DNA of 7,807 nucleotides, from positions 1-7,807 of the forward strand of contig JANYHX010000246.1 of assembly GCA_025362155.1 (NCBI GenBank). The letters run 5' to 3'. A model generated the notes under the pieces. That model was not told the origin of the DNA and did not search any database. It saw only the letters and a list, made by a program, of their open reading frames with translations. Source of the DNA: Gallionella sp. (GTDB lineage Bacteria > Pseudomonadota > Gammaproteobacteria > Burkholderiales > Gallionellaceae). Positions 1 to 4,561 of this stretch are shown piece after piece. The number at the start of each line of letters is the position of its first letter. Positions within the stretch are counted from its first letter, which is position 1. The position numbers and the translations under genes are program-made.

Positions 1-720
1 CGGAGCGAAGTAGAGCCCGCTGCTACGAATTGGCAATTGCGCACGCTGGCCCTTATGGCCGCGCGTACCTATGGCGTCGACGTGGTAACCGTCACGCTCG
101 CGTTCCTGCAAGCTGATGGCTCGTGGTTGTTTGACCCGGCAGAATTGACCGCGCTTGACCTTGATTGCGCTGCCAACGAATTACGCGAAATGATGGCGCG
201 CGTTCAAAAGGCGCAAGACGATGTAGTCGCCGGTCGCTTGCCGACGGTGCGCCCGTCAGAGAAAGCGTGCCGCTGGTGCGATTGCGTTGCGTCGTGCCCA
301 GAGACGCGCGCGCTCGCAACTAATATGCACGCCGGCATATTCCCGCCGCCGCCCACCGATCTGTCAACGCCACAGGCTGCGGGCATTGCTTATGAGCGTC
401 TATTACTGGCCGAGAAGGTACTGGCGTCAGTGCGCAGCACACTGGAAGCGCGCGCAGCCGTCGAGCCGCTCGAGCTCCCCGACGGGCGCATGGTGCGCGC
501 TGTCAGCGTCTCTAAAGAGTACGTCAAAAGCGACATCGCCTATGGCGTGCTTGCGGACAAGTACGGCGATGCGCTTGCCCGTAATGCAGGCGAATGGAAG
601 ACGAGCGCGGCCGCAATCAAGCGCGCGCTTAACGGCGAATCAAAAGAAGCGCTCGAAGCCGTGCGCGCCGCTGGCGGGATGGAAACGCGGAACGCGATGA
701 CCATCAAGATCTGCAAATGA
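1..720 (+). CDS. RecB/Cas4-like PD-(D/E)XK nuclease, C-terminal part (partial at left edge)
   Basis: The frame is open to base 1, so the gene begins outside the window; 239 residues are visible. A TTG at 37 is only an internal codon. Seen: the stretch NWQLRTLALMAARTYG resembles the QxxxY-type helix that follows the PD-(D/E)XK active site. About 70 residues later comes a cluster C-x2-C-x-C-x3-C (bases 268-297, in KACRWCDCVASCPE), as in Cas4, AddB and DUF2800-type phage nucleases that may bind an iron-sulphur cluster. The acidic catalytic residues would lie upstream and are not visible. The last 110 residues are a helical tail I do not recognise. Inference: a phage recombination or DNA-processing exonuclease in an early operon running toward excisionase and integrase. 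It could instead be a non-catalytic relative, because the active site is out of view. Stop TGA overlaps an ATG (ATGA), but that ATG opens only a 13-codon frame. Confidence 0.6.
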   Translation, partial: RSEVEPAATNWQLRTLALMAARTYGVDVVTVTLAFLQADGSWLFDPAELTALDLDCAANELREMMARVQKAQDDVVAGRLPTVRPSEKACRWCDCVASCPETRALATNMHAGIFPPPPTDLSTPQAAGIAYERLLLAEKVLASVRSTLEARAAVEPLELPDGRMVRAVSVSKEYVKSDIAYGVLADKYGDALARNAGEWKTSAAAIKRALNGESKEALEAVRAAGGMETRNAMTIKICK

Positions 721-750
721 ACATAGCGTTGGAAGCTAAGGAGCGCGCCA

Positions 751-840
751 GTGATTGAGCTACTTGCATGGGCCGCATTTGACATCACGTGTCTACTCGC
801 TGCGTGGGTAGGTATCGCCATGGGTCGCAGGCGCGCATGA
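751..840 (+). CDS. 29-residue single-pass membrane peptide
   Basis: This short gene fills the gap between the nuclease and the excisionase-like gene. It starts with GTG at 751, preceded by a good Shine-Dalgarno AAGGAG at 738-743 with 7 bases spacing. The product begins MIELLAWAAFD and ends in GRRRA. Residues about 3-24 form one hydrophobic, alanine/leucine-rich segment, and the four-residue basic end predicts N-out/C-in by the positive-inside rule. Its TGA stop overlaps the ATG of the next gene (ATGA), the same coupling seen elsewhere in this genome. Function is unknown. Alternatively it may serve only as a leader that delivers ribosomes to the next start, whose own Shine-Dalgarno is weak. 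Confidence 0.55.
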   Translation: MIELLAWAAFDITCLLAAWVGIAMGRRRA

Positions 841-1202
841 ACGTCCGCATGCTGACGCCGCAAGATGTAGCCGAGCGGTTGCAGATCTCACGAAAGCAGG
901 CCTACCGGCTCATCCGTCAGCATATGATATATGAGGCGCCGAGCGCGCGGGCCATCCGCGTGACCGAGCATGCACTGGAAATGTTTTTGCAGAGGAGGCG
1001 CCATTGTCCGACCGACTACAAAAACGCGGCAAGGTCTATCACTGTTGGTTTTACGATAAAAACGGCGTCCAGATTAAGCGATCAACAAAATGCACCGACC
1101 GACGAGCAGCGGAAGAAGTCTTGCGTCAATTCGAGCGGGCAATTACAGGTGCGCCCGGTGCAGCCGCGCACCAAACCACGGCCACGCTTGAAAGTGCTTT
1201 AA
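837..1202 (+). CDS. Excisionase/AlpA-like helix-turn-helix protein
   Basis: Residues about 5-50 (LTPQDVAERLQISRKQAYRL, then RQHMIYEAPSARAIRV) match the winged helix-turn-helix pattern of Xis, AlpA and MerR-like excisionases: 'DVAERLQIS' and 'KQAYRLI' would be the two helices and 'ARAIRV' the wing. I chose the ATG at 837, not an upstream in-frame ATG at 789, because it overlaps the preceding stop as ATGA and starts the domain at the usual place. The gene lies directly upstream of the integrase, fitting a directionality factor that shifts recombination toward excision; it could instead be a transcriptional regulator. Oddity: the domain is over by about residue 56, yet the frame runs on for 199 bases inside the integrase gene. 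The last 65 residues are polar, basic and low in recognisable structure, so they may be a by-product of the overlap. Confidence 0.65.
   Translation: MNVRMLTPQDVAERLQISRKQAYRLIRQHMIYEAPSARAIRVTEHALEMFLQRRRHCPTDYKNAARSITVGFTIKTASRLSDQQNAPTDEQRKKSCVNSSGQLQVRPVQPRTKPRPRLKVL
993..998 (+). promoter_or_regulatory. Shine-Dalgarno of the integrase gene
   Basis: A perfect AGGAGG lies 5 bases before a TTG at 1004 and fixes the integrase start there; the resulting N-terminus (SDRLQKRGKVYHCWFYDKNG) has the pattern expected of a phage integrase arm-binding domain. The site is inside the upstream helix-turn-helix gene, so the integrase start does not depend on that gene ending. Confidence 0.75.
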
Positions 1203-2167
1203 GCAACCTGGTCAATATGGGGTGCGGCGATCTATCGCCCGCAACTGTTTCGATGTACTTGCAAAAGAGCGGGCACCTAGTGCGCTTGCTCGGTGCGCTA
1301 CCATTTCCGCCGCCACTCACCGACGTACAGGAATATATCAACACGCGCAAAAACGAAGGCGCGCACCTTGAGACCATCCGCAAAGAGCTCGTCACGCTAC
1401 GGCGCGCGCTCATCTTGGCCAATATTGAACCGCATGGCCATGTGCCGCAATTCAAGGTCCGCTACGTTCCGCGCGATACGTATCTGACGCTCGATGAATT
1501 TCAGCGGCTAATTTCTACGCTCGAGCCGCTCCGTCAAATGTGGGTCATCTTGGCCGTGTTTACCGGCGGCCGCGATTCTGAAATTGACGCGCTTGCCTGG
1601 GAGCATATCGACTGGGGTCAAAAGACGATTTTGCTGCCCGGCACGAAGACGAACAAATCACGACGGCGCATCCCGCTGCATCCGGTGCTTGCGGAATATT
1701 TGAGCGCGAGCCGACAGAAATCGGGCGTCATCGTCGGTGAATGGGGCAACGTCTGGCGCGGTCTGCAAAGCGCCTGCGCCCGCGTGGGCATCGATAAGCA
1801 CATCACGCCTAATGACCTGCGGCGCACGTTCGCAAGCTGGCTAAAGCAGAAAGGCGTTGACTCCTATCACGTCGCGCAATTGCTCGGGCATTCGACGAGC
1901 CGCATGGTCGAATTGGTTTACGGCAAGATCGATCAGCCGACCCTAAAACGCGCTATGGATCAGCTTCCCGGCGGCGATAAATTTTGTACTAAATATGTAC
2001 TAGACTCTGCGGCCCCGGTGTCTTCTGTGTCCCCTGTGTCCCGGTCTGAAAACGTGCAACCTGCTGAAACCTTAGTATCTACAGTGCTCGGGGGCGGAAT
2101 TGAACCGCCGACACGCGGATTTTCAGTCCGATTGAAACCACGGCTAAAGCTGCGTAGCGTCAAGTGA
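1004..2167 (+). CDS. int: Phage tyrosine integrase (site-specific recombinase)
   Basis: A 387-residue tyrosine recombinase that would join attP to a host tRNA-Phe gene. Residues about 1-60 form an N-terminal arm-binding-type region, about 60-150 the core-binding (SAM-like) helices, and about 160-310 the catalytic domain. Visible active-site residues are R190 (FTGGRDSEID), a lysine in TKTNKSRRRIPL (K215 or K218), R273 (NDLRRTFASWL), H296 (LLGHSTSR) and nucleophile Y306 (MVELVYGKI). The usual first histidine of H-x-x-R is asparagine (N270). The start is TTG with a perfect Shine-Dalgarno at 993-998. After Y306 there is an 80-residue tail, encoded by DNA that also holds the left arm repeat and the attP core, so its sequence is partly dictated by site constraints. 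Integration would replace the codons from about residue 376 onward with host sequence. Family assignment is firm; activity with N270 is not shown. Confidence 0.95.
   Translation: MSDRLQKRGKVYHCWFYDKNGVQIKRSTKCTDRRAAEEVLRQFERAITGAPGAAAHQTTATLESALSNLVNMGCGDLSPATVSMYLQKSGHLVRLLGALPFPPPLTDVQEYINTRKNEGAHLETIRKELVTLRRALILANIEPHGHVPQFKVRYVPRDTYLTLDEFQRLISTLEPLRQMWVILAVFTGGRDSEIDALAWEHIDWGQKTILLPGTKTNKSRRRIPLHPVLAEYLSASRQKSGVIVGEWGNVWRGLQSACARVGIDKHITPNDLRRTFASWLKQKGVDSYHVAQLLGHSTSRMVELVYGKIDQPTLKRAMDQLPGGDKFCTKYVLDSAAPVSSVSPVSRSENVQPAETLVSTVLGGGIEPPTRGFSVRLKPRLKLRSVK
1982..2003 (+). repeat. Left arm-type repeat of attP
   Basis: A 22-base element made of two TGTACTA heptamers whose starts are 11 bases apart (about one helical turn), preceded by a T-run. 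It occurs again at 2187-2208 in the same orientation with one mismatch. The two copies flank the attP core at about 82 and 57 bases. The site lies inside the integrase coding region (residues about 327-334). Known biology: lambda-type integrases bind short repeated arm sites on both sides of the core. Inference: these are integrase (or excisionase) arm sites. Confidence 0.7.
2018..2044 (+). repeat. Three 9-base GTGTC-type tandem units
   Basis: GTGTC occurs at 2018, 2027 and 2036, an exact 9-base period (GTGTCnnnn), between the left arm repeat and the attP core. In the protein it encodes V-S-x three times (VSSVSPVSR, residues about 339-347). It may be a protein-binding array or simply a three-codon repeat in a flexible linker. 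Confidence 0.4.
2085..2130 (-). other. attP: attP core: 3' half of tRNA-Phe(GAA)
   Basis: Read on the minus strand, this segment folds as the 3' half of a tRNA. It has the anticodon loop CTGAAAA (anticodon GAA; plus bases 2120-2126) with stem strands at 2115-2119 and 2127-2130, a GTGTC variable loop (2110-2114), the T-stem GGCGG/CCGCC around loop TTCAATT (2093-2109), the acceptor strand CCCGAGC (2086-2092) and discriminator A (2085). Identity is lost at both ends: position 27 mismatches its partner at 2131, and the expected CCA is CTG. No D-arm or 5' acceptor strand follows, so this is not a tRNA gene. It is the segment a phage carries to restore the host tRNA-Phe after integrating into it. 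Exact core ends are uncertain by a few bases. Confidence 0.88.
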
Positions 2168-2186
2168 TTTTGTTTTGGCTGTGATT

Positions 2187-2208
2187 TTTTGTACTAAATG
2201 TGTACTAG
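2187..2208 (+). repeat. Right arm-type repeat of attP
   Basis: The second copy of the two-heptamer TGTACTA element; it differs from the copy at 1982-2003 only by G instead of A at the tenth base after the T-run. It lies in the non-coding gap between the integrase stop (2167) and the next gene (2236), about 57 bases beyond the attP core. With the left copy it makes a direct, not inverted, arrangement around the core. Because it also lies in the upstream region of the gene at 2236, integrase bound here could influence that gene's transcription; this is inference. Confidence 0.7.
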
Positions 2209-2235
2209 CGTTTGCGGAGAGAGAAGCGTTGACGA

Positions 2236-2454
2236 TTGAAAAAGTCTGATATACATGGAAGTGGAATGAAGAGCCTTTTTCCCCTGCCTAGCTTTCTCGA
2301 CGGGATCGCAAGCGTGATCGACCTCGGTGGAGTTTATGAGGATTTCGAGATTGCCGACGATCCTGCCCGCGCTGATTACGAGGCGATTTTGAGTGATTGG
2401 CAGGCCGTGGGTGATGACATTAGAGCTGCATCAGCATCCATTCGCTTAGAGTGA
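2236..2454 (+). CDS. Small acidic protein of unknown function, next to attP
   Basis: A 72-residue frame from TTG at 2236, or 62 residues from an ATG at 2266. A purine-rich GGAGAGAG at 2216-2223 lies 12 bases before the TTG; neither start has an ideal ribosome site, so the start is open. Seen: an N-terminal part with FPLPSFLDGIASVIDLGG, then a strongly acidic region (YEDFEIADDPARADYEAIL) and a helical end (DWQAVGDDIRAASASI). No signal peptide or membrane segment is visible, so it is probably cytoplasmic. I do not recognise a named domain; the overall look is that of small hypothetical phage proteins. Its stop overlaps the GTG of the DUF2335-like gene (GTGA), implying translational coupling and possibly a joint role. 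Position at a prophage end suggests expression from the lysogen. Confidence 0.65.
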   Translation: MKKSDIHGSGMKSLFPLPSFLDGIASVIDLGGVYEDFEIADDPARADYEAILSDWQAVGDDIRAASASIRLE

Positions 2455-2861
2455 GCAACCGAAAGTCGCTACCTCCGGCGGGGCAGATTCACCAAAGATC
2501 TGTCCAGGAACTCACTGTTTCAGTGGGCCCTATCCCTTCGCCAGCTGTTCTAGCGGAATATCACAAACTAGATGCAACCCTAATAAACCGCATTGTGTCG
2601 ATGGCCGAACAGCAAGCCACACATCGTCACACGGTGGAAATGAAAATCGTGGATGCGTCTGTTTTTCGCTCCAAAGCTGGCATGTGGATGGCTTTTGTTC
2701 TGAGCGTAATCGGCTTGGGCGCCGCTTCTGTAGGAGAAGTATACGGCCACGCCACGGCATCCGCTGTCATCGCTTCCGTCGATTTGTTGGCACTTGCTAC
2801 CGTGTTCATCTCCGGGCGACGCGCAAAAGTTAAACAGAACGAACACCGGCTGAGCGAGTAA
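2451..2861 (+). CDS. DUF2335-like predicted membrane protein
   Basis: This 136-residue protein starts with GTG at 2451, overlapping the previous stop. Residues about 26-62 (GPIPSPAVLAEYHKLDATLI, then MAEQQATHRHTVE) carry the pattern I associate with DUF2335: a G-P-[IL]-P-x-P-x-[VI]-L-x-x-Y segment, then a helix with AEQQ and a repeated histidine. Two hydrophobic segments follow (about 77-97 and 102-122), joined by a short loop with E96 and H100, and the end is basic (GRRAKVKQNEHR). Predicted: an inner-membrane protein with a cytoplasmic N-terminal region and a helical hairpin. The family has no established function that I can state. Location beyond attP, outside the late operon and coupled to an acidic partner, suggests lysogen expression, for example superinfection exclusion or defence; that is inference. 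The hairpin shape would also fit a holin, but the strand and position argue against it. Confidence 0.7.
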   Translation: MSNRKSLPPAGQIHQRSVQELTVSVGPIPSPAVLAEYHKLDATLINRIVSMAEQQATHRHTVEMKIVDASVFRSKAGMWMAFVLSVIGLGAASVGEVYGHATASAVIASVDLLALATVFISGRRAKVKQNEHRLSE

Positions 2862-2877
2862 TAAACAATCGCCCCAG
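2862..2877. other. Convergent junction with no clear terminator
   Basis: Sixteen bases separate the plus-strand DUF2335 gene from the minus-strand late operon. The only inverted repeat is CGCC (2870-2873) with GGCG (2882-2885), four base pairs around eight bases and without a T-run, too weak to call a terminator. Opposing transcripts would therefore be expected to run into each other. Confidence 0.35.
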
Positions 2878-3339
2878 TCAAGGCGTCTTGGCTTCGGTGT
2901 CGATATCGAGCAATTTAGCGCGCACTACTTTTAGCTCGTTGTAGATATCGAACAGGTCGGCCTTGTGGCGCACGAGCTCCGATCCGTGGGTGTCATTGCG
3001 AATGCAAAGCCGGGCAAACATGTCGTCAGTGTCGCGCATGCGAATTTCCAGTGAATGCACTCGGTCAACGATTTTGTGTTGCGCATGTTCGTCAAGCAAA
3101 ATCCGTTCGAGGAGACCGCGCAGCTTTTCGCAAAGGTCAACAAGATCGTTAATGACACCTTCGGTTGCCGAGTGGTGTGACGTGACGATGCTTTCAACCA
3201 TCGTCTCAATATGGGTGAGGCGCTTGCCCTGCTCTACAAGGGCCGCCCGATTGATATCGGATTGCGCGCTATCTGTTGGCCGTCGCACCGTTGTGACGGG
3301 TAGCGATGGCTCATCTGGATCATCAAACGACGCTGGCAC
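2878..3339 (-). CDS. Coiled-coil protein of unknown function, last gene of the late operon
   Basis: A 153-residue protein from a GTG at 3339; the gene starts 17 bases inside the endolysin gene and no strong Shine-Dalgarno is seen, so translation probably depends on the upstream gene. The first 28 residues are proline- and acid-rich and likely disordered (MPASFDDPDEP onward). From about residue 30 to the end, heptad-like spacing of leucine, isoleucine and valine with many charged residues suggests one long, interrupted coiled coil. Histidines are frequent. No signal peptide or membrane segment is present. Function unknown; it could be a structural or regulatory phage component. It ends 16 bases from the convergent DUF2335 gene. 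Confidence 0.65.
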   Translation of the reverse strand: MPASFDDPDEPSLPVTTVRRPTDSAQSDINRAALVEQGKRLTHIETMVESIVTSHHSATEGVINDLVDLCEKLRGLLERILLDEHAQHKIVDRVHSLEIRMRDTDDMFARLCIRNDTHGSELVRHKADLFDIYNELKVVRAKLLDIDTEAKTP

Positions 3340-4009
3340 GATGTTCCGGGACCGCTAAAACCGCCAAATCGTCAAACAGTCGAAGCACGTTAAAACCAGC
3401 ACCGGGGTCCGTAGGACCGTGAATGTTGCAACGCCTTATCGGCGAAATGTCCGAATGCTGTAGCAGGTCCTCGCGGTTGAGATTGAGGCCATGGCGGCCC
3501 CCGATATCGTCCACCAGCGCCGCTAGGGCTTCATATTGCGCATCTGTGAACTTGTCTTTTGTAGGCGTGACCGGCTCGAGGAGCTCGATACCGACCGAAA
3601 CCGAATTAGGCCGCTCGCCGGTTATCAGGTCTAACGGCGATTGTATACCGCGAGCGACCCAGGTATCGCGCCAATTGCGATAGCCCGGAAACTCATCCCC
3701 CAGATAAGTGCGTATCTCATTTTTCCATGTCCAATGCGACCAGGTTGTAAACCCCATCCGGTAGAGAGCCGCCTCCCATGCTTGCAATCCCGCATGGTAG
3801 GCCACCTGTGCCTCGTCGACGATTTGATAAATCTCCCCCGCCCAGCCAATCACATAATGAGGCTGCAGCCCGTCTTCGCGCTGATACCATGCGAGCGCTT
3901 TATCTAGGTCAGTTTCCCCGGTCGTATGGATAACCACCGCTTTCACTGTCCCGCTGCGCACTGGTAGATCACGCTTGGTAGGCGCGTCTATAAACTTGAG
4001 TCCCGGCAT
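3323..4009 (-). CDS. Endolysin: N-acetylmuramoyl-L-alanine amidase (Amidase_2)
   Basis: This 228-residue protein would cleave the bond between N-acetylmuramic acid and L-alanine in peptidoglycan at the end of the lytic cycle. Family marks: VVIHTTGE with the first zinc histidine (H28), 'PHYVIGWAGEIYQIV' (50-64), AYHAG (70-74), SVSVGIELLEP (136-146), and a final metal region LLQHSDISPIRR...GPTDPGAGFN with H185 and D201. Oddities: about 60 residues lie between AYHAG and SVSVGIEL, including a tryptophan-rich stretch (TTWSHWTWKN), longer than usual; and six extra residues (CNIHGP) precede TDPG, adding a Cys and a His near the metal site. No signal peptide is visible, so release would need a holin. 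It starts by TAATG overlap with the holin-like gene and lacks a clear Shine-Dalgarno, implying coupling. Confidence 0.92.
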   Translation of the reverse strand: MPGLKFIDAPTKRDLPVRSGTVKAVVIHTTGETDLDKALAWYQREDGLQPHYVIGWAGEIYQIVDEAQVAYHAGLQAWEAALYRMGFTTWSHWTWKNEIRTYLGDEFPGYRNWRDTWVARGIQSPLDLITGERPNSVSVGIELLEPVTPTKDKFTDAQYEALAALVDDIGGRHGLNLNREDLLQHSDISPIRRCNIHGPTDPGAGFNVLRLFDDLAVLAVPEHRASVV

Positions 4010-4188
4010 TAGCGGAAGTGATGCGGACCGAAGCTAAGCCAGCCCGTAAAACTACAGAGCCAAATGATCGCAATGATGCAAATAATAATGGACGCCACCA
4101 TTTTAAACGGATGCATGATTGGTATGTAATTAACAAGCGACAACAAAAGACCGATAATGATGACGCCTATGAGTAATGACATGAGCAT
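4009..4188 (-). CDS. Two-TM holin-like small membrane protein
   Basis: A 59-residue protein with two hydrophobic segments, about 2-21 (LMSLLIGVIIIGLLLSLVNY) and 30-51, a short linker containing YIPIMHPFK, and a histidine-rich end (FGPHHFR). The frame extends upstream to 4317, but I chose the ATG at 4188 because AAGGAG (complement of 4198-4203) lies 9 bases before it and the upstream extension overlaps the lipoprotein gene. The pattern resembles the small Thivi_2564-type membrane proteins as I remember them. The stop overlaps the endolysin start (TAATG), a classic holin-endolysin order. Inference: holin or pinholin; topology N-in/C-in if both segments span. The gene looks more AT-rich than its neighbours. 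The alternative is a non-lytic phage membrane protein. Confidence 0.65.
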   Translation of the reverse strand: MLMSLLIGVIIIGLLLSLVNYIPIMHPFKMVASIIICIIAIIWLCSFTGWLSFGPHHFR

Positions 4189-4197
4189 GTAGATGTT

Positions 4198-4203
4198 CTC
4201 CTT
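4198..4203 (-). promoter_or_regulatory. Shine-Dalgarno that sets the holin-like start
   Basis: On the minus strand this reads AAGGAG, 9 bases before the ATG at 4188. It rules in favour of the 59-residue product over the 102-residue frame that begins at 4317. Confidence 0.7.
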
Positions 4204-4219
4204 TTTATTCTTGCGTTGA

Positions 4220-4561
4220 TTAATCGGTGCCGCCATCCCGCACGCGGTGACCGAGACCGATAGGCGATTGTCTACACGATGGATCGAAGCAACCGGATAC
4301 ACATAGGACATTTGCATGATAGCTCACGCAATCGACTATCGGCGTCCCGCTGACGGTTGAACACATGGCGCAATTTTCCAAATTGTCGGCAATGATGTTG
4401 TGACAAACAACAACATGAGCAGGCTCAGCCGAGCATAGCGGGGGGAGCGGTGATCCGCCCGTGGTTAAACTCACCGGCACCCGGCAACCTGCTAGGCAAT
4501 AGACGGCAATAACGCCAGTGACGATCACCGACATAGCAACCATCAATCGCGCGCGCGTCAT
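4220..4561 (-). CDS. Cysteine-rich putative lipoprotein
   Basis: A 113-residue protein with a lipoprotein signal: basic start (MTRAR), hydrophobic core, then lipobox LAGC with C26 as the predicted lipidated residue. The mature part has eight more cysteines (C43, C53, C64, C67, C78, C87, C91, C96), an even number allowing four disulphides in the periplasm. They include C-x2-C (64-67), C-x3-C (87-91) and C-x4-C (91-96). It starts by ATGA overlap with the preceding gene and has GGAGG 8 bases upstream. I know no family for it. Position just before the holin-like and endolysin genes suggests an envelope role in lysis, such as an unusual outer spanin, but the family's usual proline-rich Rz1 character is absent. 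A lysogen-acting envelope protein is also possible. Confidence 0.65.
   Translation of the reverse strand: MTRARLMVAMSVIVTGVIAVYCLAGCRVPVSLTTGGSPLPPLCSAEPAHVVVCHNIIADNLENCAMCSTVSGTPIVDCVSYHANVLCVSGCFDPSCRQSPIGLGHRVRDGGTD

Noticed and set aside
717..758. 13-codon frame starting in an ATGA overlap with the nuclease stop
   Set aside because: Too short to support as a gene and no composition signal; it may only aid reinitiation toward the GTG at 751.
789..836. Earlier ATG for the HTH protein
   Set aside because: It lies inside the membrane peptide gene; the ATGA overlap at 837 and the domain's position favour the later ATG.
287..863. Other long frames over the nuclease gene on both strands
   Set aside because: They shadow the nuclease frame, have no domain pattern or ribosome site, and break up in low-complexity Arg/Ser/Ala text.
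921..936. AT-rich near-palindrome CATATGATATATG as an operator
   Set aside because: It lies inside the HTH coding region and has no second copy in the window.
2085..2160. Complete tRNA-Phe gene on the minus strand
   Set aside because: The sequence upstream of the anticodon stem on the minus strand has no D-arm and no 5' acceptor strand matching CCCGAGC, and the bottom anticodon pair is mismatched.
2170..2198. Sigma-70-like promoter before the acidic-protein gene (TTGTTT, then TACTAA at 16 bases)
   Set aside because: The -10 match is poor and overlaps the arm repeat, whose sequence is explained otherwise; possible but not supportable.
2870..2885. Hairpin at the convergent gene junction as a terminator
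   Set aside because: Only four base pairs with an eight-base loop and no following T-run on either strand.
2963..3358. Plus-strand frame opposite the coiled-coil gene
   Set aside because: Serine/arginine-rich antisense product without a family pattern; the minus-strand frame fits the packed operon.
4189..4317. N-terminal 43-residue extension of the holin-like frame
   Set aside because: It overlaps the cysteine-rich lipoprotein gene, and a good Shine-Dalgarno at 4198-4203 places the start at 4188.
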